A stretch of DNA of 64,000 nt from Otoolea sp963657995 (GTDB lineage: Bacteria > Bacillota > Clostridia > Lachnospirales > Lachnospiraceae): NCBI GenBank assembly GCA_963657995.1, contig CAVKOQ010000001.1:1-64000 (forward strand), written 5' to 3'. The translations under genes and the position numbers were made by a program. Within the stretch, counting starts at the first letter, position 1. Every line of letters starts with the position of its first letter. This document shows positions 59,365-64,000 of this stretch, piece after piece. The notes under the pieces were generated by a model. It was not told the origin of the DNA. It saw only the letters and a list, made by a program, of their open reading frames with translations, and ran no database searches.

Positions 59365-59405
59365 CGGGCTAAGTTTTAAGTAATGATGGAAATGGGGAAA
59401 ATGAT

Positions 59406-60317
59406 ATGACATTGCTTCAGTTAAAGTATGTAGTGGAGGTGGCAACAGCCGGAAGTATCAGTGGAGCAGCGAAGAAGTTGTATATCGCACAGCCCAGCCT
59501 TACTGCTGCCATCAAGGAGCTGGAGAATGAACTTGGTTTTCCTCTTTTTACACGCACGAACAAAGGCGTTGTTATATCTCAAAATGGCGAAGAATTTTTA
59601 GGATATGCCAGGCAGGTAATAGAGCAGGCGAATCTGATAGAAGAACGCTATTTTGGCGCAGGGGCAAAAAAACATCAGTTCTGTGTTTCTACGCAGCACT
59701 ATTCCTTTGCTGTGGAGGCATTTGTAGACATTATCCGTGAATACGGAGGAGACGAGTATGATTTTCGTATACGAGAGACACAGACATACGAGCTTATAGA
59801 AGATGTGGCGAAGCTTCGCAGTGAAGTTGGTGTACTTTATTTGAATAGCTTCAATGAAACTGTGATCAGAAAAACATTAAGAGAGAACGAACTGAAGTTT
59901 TCGAGACTTTTTATGGCAAAACCACACGTGTTTGTAGGTGCAGGAAATCCTCTTGCGAAGCGAAAGTCAATCGTTTTGTCGGATCTTGAACCTTATCCCC
60001 GTCTTTCATACGAACAGGGAGAACATAATTCGTTTTATTTTTCGGAGGAGATTTTAAGTACTCTTGACAGCAAGAAGGAAATACTAGTATCAGATCGCGC
60101 GACTCTTTTCAATCTTTTGATTGGATTAAACGGATATACGATCTGCAGCGGTGTTATAAACGAAGAGCTGAATGGGCCTAACATAGTATCAGTTCCGCTT
60201 GATGTTGATGATTACATGGAGATAGGCTACATTACACATAAGCGTGTTATGACAGGACGTTTTGCCGGACTTTATATAGAGGCTCTGAAAAGAAGAGTTG
60301 GCGATTCTGTGAGATAA
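59406..60317 (+). CDS. LysR-family transcriptional regulator
   Basis: A 303-residue LysR regulator. Winged helix at about 1-60 (S-I-S-G-A-A-K-K-L-Y-I-A-Q-P-S-L-T-A-A-I-K-E-L), effector domain at about 90-295. It lies 41 bp after atpC on the same strand with no terminator seen between, so it may be co-transcribed with the ATP synthase genes. Its target and effector are unknown. It differs in sequence from the LysR gene upstream of atpB. Confidence 0.87.
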   Translation: MTLLQLKYVVEVATAGSISGAAKKLYIAQPSLTAAIKELENELGFPLFTRTNKGVVISQNGEEFLGYARQVIEQANLIEERYFGAGAKKHQFCVSTQHYSFAVEAFVDIIREYGGDEYDFRIRETQTYELIEDVAKLRSEVGVLYLNSFNETVIRKTLRENELKFSRLFMAKPHVFVGAGNPLAKRKSIVLSDLEPYPRLSYEQGEHNSFYFSEEILSTLDSKKEILVSDRATLFNLLIGLNGYTICSGVINEELNGPNIVSVPLDVDDYMEIGYITHKRVMTGRFAGLYIEALKRRVGDSVR

Positions 60318-60334
60318 ATTTTTGATAACTGATG

Positions 60335-60384
60335 AAAAGCATTTGTGAAAGATAGAAAAATACTGTCTTTCACAGGTGCTTTTA
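60335..60384 (+). terminator. Intrinsic terminator after the LysR gene
   Basis: AAAAGCA-TTTGTGAAAGA pairs with TCTTTCACAGG-TGCTTTT, ending in T's. Confidence 0.85.
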
Positions 60385-60425
60385 TCCTATAAGTATTTTT
60401 ATGCACTATCATAACAAATTAATGC

Positions 60426-60455
60426 TTGTCATGTCCTTTATACCTATGTTATTAT
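60426..60455 (+). promoter_or_regulatory. Candidate promoter of the aminotransferase gene
   Basis: TTGTCA at 60426-60431, 18-bp spacer, TATTAT at 60450-60455. About 95 bases of leader precede the start. Confidence 0.55.
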
Positions 60456-60555
60456 TATAACGATGCTTTGGTATCTGCTATTTCTATATGAACATAGAGG
60501 TACAGGTAAAAGCGTATTATGAAGTAAATTGATCAAACAAGGAGGATGTTGAAGG

Positions 60556-61842
60556 ATGAAGCCTTATAGCGAGATGACGAAAGAGGAGCTTCTGGAACTT
60601 AAGCGTGATCTGAGCGAGCAGTATCGGGAGTTTCAGGGCAAGAATCTGACGCTGGACATGTCACGCGGCAAACCAAGTGCAGAGCAGCTTGATTTATCGA
60701 TGGGAATTATGGACGTGCTGAGCAGCGACAGTGACTTAACCTGTGAAGATGGTACAGATTGCCGAAATTACGGATGTCTTGACGGTATTAGTGAGGCAAA
60801 GGAACTGTTAGCAGATATGATCGAGGTTCCGACTGACAATATCATCATATATGGAAACTCCAGTCTTAATGTTATGTACGATACCATCTCACGTGCTATG
60901 ACTCATGGTATCATGGGAAATACACCATGGTGCAAGCTTGACAAGGTGAAATTCCTGTGCCCTGTACCGGGATATGACAGACATTTCTCTATTACAGAAT
61001 ATTTTGGCATTGAGATGATAAACATTCCGATGACTTCAGATGGTCCTGATATGGATCTTGTAGAGAAGTACGTATCAGAGGATCCGACCATCAAGGGAAT
61101 CTGGTGTGTTCCGAAATATTCTAACCCGACCGGAACATCTTATTCAGACCAGACAGTGCGTCGTCTTGCACGCATGAATCCGGCCGCACAGGATTTCCGT
61201 ATTTACTGGGACAATGCATATGGTATTCATCATTTATATGATGATGAGCAGGATCATGTATTAGAGATTTTGGCAGAATGTAAGAAGGCCGGCAATCCGG
61301 ATATGGTTTACAAATTCTCGTCAACATCCAAGATTACATTTCCAGGTTCAGGTATTGCAGCGATCGCTACATCTCACAACAACCTGGATGATATCAAGAA
61401 ACAGTTAAAGATTCAGACAATCGGACATGATAAAGTAAATCAGCTTCGCCATGTGAGATTCTTTAAGGATATTCACGGCATGGTAGAGCATATGAGAAAA
61501 CATGCCAATATTTTACGTCCGAAATTTGAGGCGGTAGAGAATATTCTTGATCGTGAGCTTGGCGGACTTGAGATCGGAACATGGACAAAGCCTCATGGTG
61601 GCTACTTTATTTCCTTTGATTCACTCGAAGGCTGTGCAAAGGAGATTGTTGCAAAATGCAAGAAGGCCGGTGTCGTGATGACAGGAGCCGGAGCAACTTA
61701 TCCATATGGTAAGGATCCGCAGGATCGCAATATCCGTATTGCACCTTCATATCCGCCACTTCAGGATCTGATTACAGCAACCGAGCTTTTTGCTCTCTGC
61801 GTAAAATTGGTAAGTGTTAATAAATTATTAGAAAGTATGTAG
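60556..61842 (+). CDS. Type Ic aspartate aminotransferase-like PLP enzyme
   Basis: A 428-residue fold-type I aminotransferase. It opens with M-T-K-E-E-L-L-E-L and S-R-G-K-P-S-A-E-Q-L-D-L, features of the Asp_aminotransf (PF12897-type, subgroup Ic) family found in Clostridia and actinobacteria. N-P-T-G-T near residue 192 and the PLP-lysine region S-S-T-S-K-I-T-F-P-G-S-G near 255-266 are intact. Substrate is most likely aspartate and 2-oxoglutarate, but other amino acids are possible. AAGGAGG precedes the ATG. Confidence 0.88.
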   Translation: MKPYSEMTKEELLELKRDLSEQYREFQGKNLTLDMSRGKPSAEQLDLSMGIMDVLSSDSDLTCEDGTDCRNYGCLDGISEAKELLADMIEVPTDNIIIYGNSSLNVMYDTISRAMTHGIMGNTPWCKLDKVKFLCPVPGYDRHFSITEYFGIEMINIPMTSDGPDMDLVEKYVSEDPTIKGIWCVPKYSNPTGTSYSDQTVRRLARMNPAAQDFRIYWDNAYGIHHLYDDEQDHVLEILAECKKAGNPDMVYKFSSTSKITFPGSGIAAIATSHNNLDDIKKQLKIQTIGHDKVNQLRHVRFFKDIHGMVEHMRKHANILRPKFEAVENILDRELGGLEIGTWTKPHGGYFISFDSLEGCAKEIVAKCKKAGVVMTGAGATYPYGKDPQDRNIRIAPSYPPLQDLITATELFALCVKLVSVNKLLESM

Positions 61843-61897
61843 TTAAACATACATATATACTGCTGGACACGAATCCGGCACATTACAGAAAGTACAG

Positions 61898-61944
61898 GAA
61901 TTGTATGGGTATGTCGGAAAGAACTGCCCATACAATTCTTTTTT
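61898..61944 (+). terminator. Intrinsic terminator after the aminotransferase gene
   Basis: GAATTGTATGGG and CCCATACAATTC form a perfect 12-bp stem followed by six T. Confidence 0.95.
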
Positions 61945-61988
61945 AATCTGGTAATGTGTCAAAGCAGATGATATTTTGGAGATAATAT

Positions 61989-62408
61989 ATGTTGAAAGAA
62001 AAACTAAATATGTTTTTGGGGAAATTTGTAAACAGGGAGACGATAGCGTATCTTATATTTGGTGTGCTGACTACGCTGGTGGACTGGATCTCGTATGCAA
62101 TTTTTCGCCATACAGGTATGAATTACCGTCTTGCGACGATTTGCTGTCAGGCGGCAGCAATATTGTTTGCATATGTGACCAATAAGCTCTGGGTGTTTAA
62201 AAGCTACAATTTCCATCCCGGATATTTGCTTAAAGAGATGGCTTCATTTTTCTCGTGCCGTATTTTGACATCGGTATTTACTTACGTGGCTATGATAGTG
62301 ATGGTTGACGGAATAGGAATTACACAAGATATGATCTGTAAGGTTGTAGTATCTGCAATTTCACTTGTGCTTAATTATATATGCAGTAAGTTATTTATAT
62401 TTAAATAA
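61989..62408 (+). CDS. GtrA-family membrane protein
   Basis: A 139-residue protein with four hydrophobic segments (about 19-35, 42-64, 83-104, 111-135), including F-G-V-L-T-T-L-V-D-W and F-A-Y-V-T-N-K-L-W-V-F, typical of GtrA. GtrA proteins are thought to move lipid-linked sugars across the membrane for surface glycosylation. The next gene encodes a YfhO-type membrane protein, also linked in other bacteria to lipoteichoic acid or glycan glycosylation, which supports a surface-sugar role. GGAGATAAT precedes the ATG. Confidence 0.87.
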   Translation: MLKEKLNMFLGKFVNRETIAYLIFGVLTTLVDWISYAIFRHTGMNYRLATICCQAAAILFAYVTNKLWVFKSYNFHPGYLLKEMASFFSCRILTSVFTYVAMIVMVDGIGITQDMICKVVVSAISLVLNYICSKLFIFK

Positions 62409-62431
62409 ACCGGATTTTGGCTGGAGGAAAA

Positions 62432-64000
62432 ATGAAACAAAAAGAGTGGGATGAAAGTTCGGATAAGCTGGAAGCTGCACTCAAGGATATTGTGGGTGAT
62501 GATTATATGAAAATGAATGAATATGAAGATCTGGATTCAGCTGAAGAATGGGATTCTAAAGAAGAGACCAAAACTATAGAGGAAGTTTCTAAAACAGAAG
62601 ATAACATGGAAGAATTTTCTAAAGACAACACAGAAACTTGCGTGGAAGATGGTACGGAAAAATTTTTAAAAGATAGCACAGAAGTTTGTGAAGATGATTG
62701 CTGTGAAGATGATTGTATAGAAGAATCAGAATATCATGATGAGGAGAAAATATCTGGAAAAGTCGGTAGATTTGCAACGATATTCAGGCCTTCTGATGAT
62801 CTTCTGGCAGCTTTTTTGCTGCCGGTATTTGTGCTGCTTCTGATTTTTGCGTACAGAGGCATTTTCCCTTTCGGTGAAGAGAGCTTTCTCAGATCTGATA
62901 TGTATCACCAATATGCACCATTCTTTTCAGAATTTCGTTATAAACTTCTGAATGGTAAAAGTCTTCTTTACAGCTGGGATGTCGGCATGGGTGTGAATTT
63001 TTCGGCACTTTATGCATATTATCTGGCGAGTCCGTTCAACTGGCTTCTGCTTTTATGTCCGTCATCCATGGTCATAGAGTTTATGACATATATGATTGTG
63101 CTTAAAAGTGGTCTTTCAGGACTTACGATGGCATGGTATCTGAAAAAACATACAGGTACTAGAAAGTTCGGTGCGTGCTATTTTGGCGTTTTTTATGCCT
63201 TATCAGGCTATATGGCAGCATATAGCTGGAATATCATGTGGCTGGACTGTATCGTGCTGCTGCCGCTCATAATGTATGGTCTGGAACGGCTTGTATATGA
63301 GAAAAAAGGCATTTTTTACTGCCTTATGCTAGGACTTTCTATCCTGTCAAATTACTACATATCTATTATGATATGTATATTTATGGTGATTTATTACATC
63401 GCTCTTCTTTTTTTGGAAAAGCGTATAGTATGGAAAGAATGGCTGCACGGACTTTTGCTTTTTGGAGTATATTCACTTCTGGCCGGTGCACTGGCTGCGG
63501 CAGTACTTTTGCCTGAAATTGCGGCACTGCAGAGTACTGCATCGGGAGATTTCAATTTTCCGACTACTCTGGAGATATATTTCCCGATTTTTGACATGAT
63601 TGCACGTCATATAGGTAATGTAGAGGTCGAAATAGGACTGGAACACTGGCCGAATATCTATTGCGGTGTAGCAGTATATATTTTTATGACACTTTATTTC
63701 TTAAACCGCAAAATACCGATCCGTGAGAAAGTTGTATACGGAGTATTGCTGATATTTTTCTATGCTAGTTTTTCCTTCAACATACTTAATTTCGTCTGGC
63801 ATGGATTCCACTATCCGAACAGTCTGCCGTGTCGTCAGTCATTTATATACATCGCTCTGGTGCTTACGATGTGCTACAGGGCATATATGTATCTGGATGA
63901 GATACCGAAACTTAGGTTTGCCACTGTAACTCTTGCTTCAATAGTATATATAATTATTGCTGAGAAATTGGTGGCTTTTGATTCTTTTAATACAGGAATC
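62432..64000 (+). CDS. YfhO-type multi-span membrane protein, truncated by window end
   Basis: The frame is open from the ATG at 62432 (after GGAGGAAAA) to the last base, 523 codons, with no stop. Residues 1-115 are hydrophilic and very acidic, with a 16-residue tandem repeat (about 58-89) and C-E-D-D-C-C-E-D-D-C at 86-95. From residue 123 on there are many hydrophobic segments, with S-D-M-Y-H-Q-Y-A-P-F-F and Y-S-W-D-V-G-M-G near 155-185, which are the YfhO (PF09586) family marks. YfhO in Bacillus and Listeria is tied to glycosylation of lipoteichoic acid. The acidic tail is not part of the family core. Confidence 0.82.
   Translation, partial: MKQKEWDESSDKLEAALKDIVGDDYMKMNEYEDLDSAEEWDSKEETKTIEEVSKTEDNMEEFSKDNTETCVEDGTEKFLKDSTEVCEDDCCEDDCIEESEYHDEEKISGKVGRFATIFRPSDDLLAAFLLPVFVLLLIFAYRGIFPFGEESFLRSDMYHQYAPFFSEFRYKLLNGKSLLYSWDVGMGVNFSALYAYYLASPFNWLLLLCPSSMVIEFMTYMIVLKSGLSGLTMAWYLKKHTGTRKFGACYFGVFYALSGYMAAYSWNIMWLDCIVLLPLIMYGLERLVYEKKGIFYCLMLGLSILSNYYISIMICIFMVIYYIALLFLEKRIVWKEWLHGLLLFGVYSLLAGALAAAVLLPEIAALQSTASGDFNFPTTLEIYFPIFDMIARHIGNVEVEIGLEHWPNIYCGVAVYIFMTLYFLNRKIPIREKVVYGVLLIFFYASFSFNILNFVWHGFHYPNSLPCRQSFIYIALVLTMCYRAYMYLDEIPKLRFATVTLASIVYIIIAEKLVAFDSFNTGI

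Noticed and set aside
1..64000. CRISPR arrays, prophage, insertion sequences, rRNA or large mobile elements
   Set aside because: No regularly spaced repeats of CRISPR size, no transposase or phage gene and no rRNA sequence were seen.

Overview
The window looks like a stretch of core chromosome from a low-to-moderate-GC anaerobic Firmicute of class Clostridia, most probably a Lachnospiraceae-type gut bacterium. The basis is family content: the SCIFF ranthipeptide with its radical-SAM maturase, a class III fructose-1,6-bisphosphatase, a fused SecDF, ThrH, an RF00557-type L10 leader, AGGAGG ribosome-binding sites and TTGACA/TATAAT promoters. The genus is not resolved. I see no phage, insertion sequence, CRISPR array or rRNA. 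Almost all genes are on the + strand; the exceptions are two tRNAs, an MBL-fold hydrolase, thrH and one LysR gene.

Layout. 1-5.7 kb: t6A tRNA modification (tsaE-tsaB-rimI, later tsaD), an ACT protein, RNase Z and ispD. 5.7-7 kb: L10 leader, rplJ, rplL. 7-11.7 kb: ung, uppP, rarA, and rho with a pentapeptide-repeat insert. 11.8-17.2 kb: SCIFF peptide and maturase followed by secDF, tgt and yajC. 17.4-24.4 kb: leuB, ilvD, ilvB, serC, serA (branched-chain and serine synthesis). 24.5-30.7 kb: fbp, a HAAS/DUF1700 protein, tRNA-Gln, acyl-ACP thioesterase, CvfB-like S1 protein, ridA and a CdaR/PucR-type regulator. 30.8-39.3 kb: ftsE-ftsX with a coiled-coil M23 hydrolase and a S41 protease, then pth and mfd. 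39.4-45.2 kb: tyrS, then pstSCAB-phoU behind a Pho-box-like array. 45.2-52.0 kb: MBL hydrolase, tRNA-Arg, thrH, SulP transporter with an internally duplicated lipoprotein, EamA exporter and a Crp/Fnr regulator. 52.0-60.3 kb: F-type ATP synthase operon flanked by two LysR genes. 60.5-64 kb: type Ic aspartate aminotransferase, GtrA protein and a YfhO-type protein cut by the window end.

The most unusual object is the ATP synthase operon (atpB-E-F-A-G-D-C). There is no separate atpH. Instead the alpha subunit carries an extension of about 125 residues that resembles the C-terminal, b-binding domain of the delta subunit; the delta N-terminal domain is missing. If expressed as read, each F1 would carry three delta-like domains rather than one. 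Secondary points of interest are the (D/E)xxRN repeat insert in Rho, a dyad over the SCIFF promoter and a hairpin between peptide and maturase, competing RNA stems ahead of the CdaR-type gene and in the L10 leader, paired dyads upstream of the leuB promoter, a long inverted repeat at the tRNA-Gln promoter, a duplicated-domain lipoprotein, and an acidic Cys-containing repeat tail on the YfhO-type protein.

All calls come from reading sequence and from knowledge of the families; no search or folding program was run.
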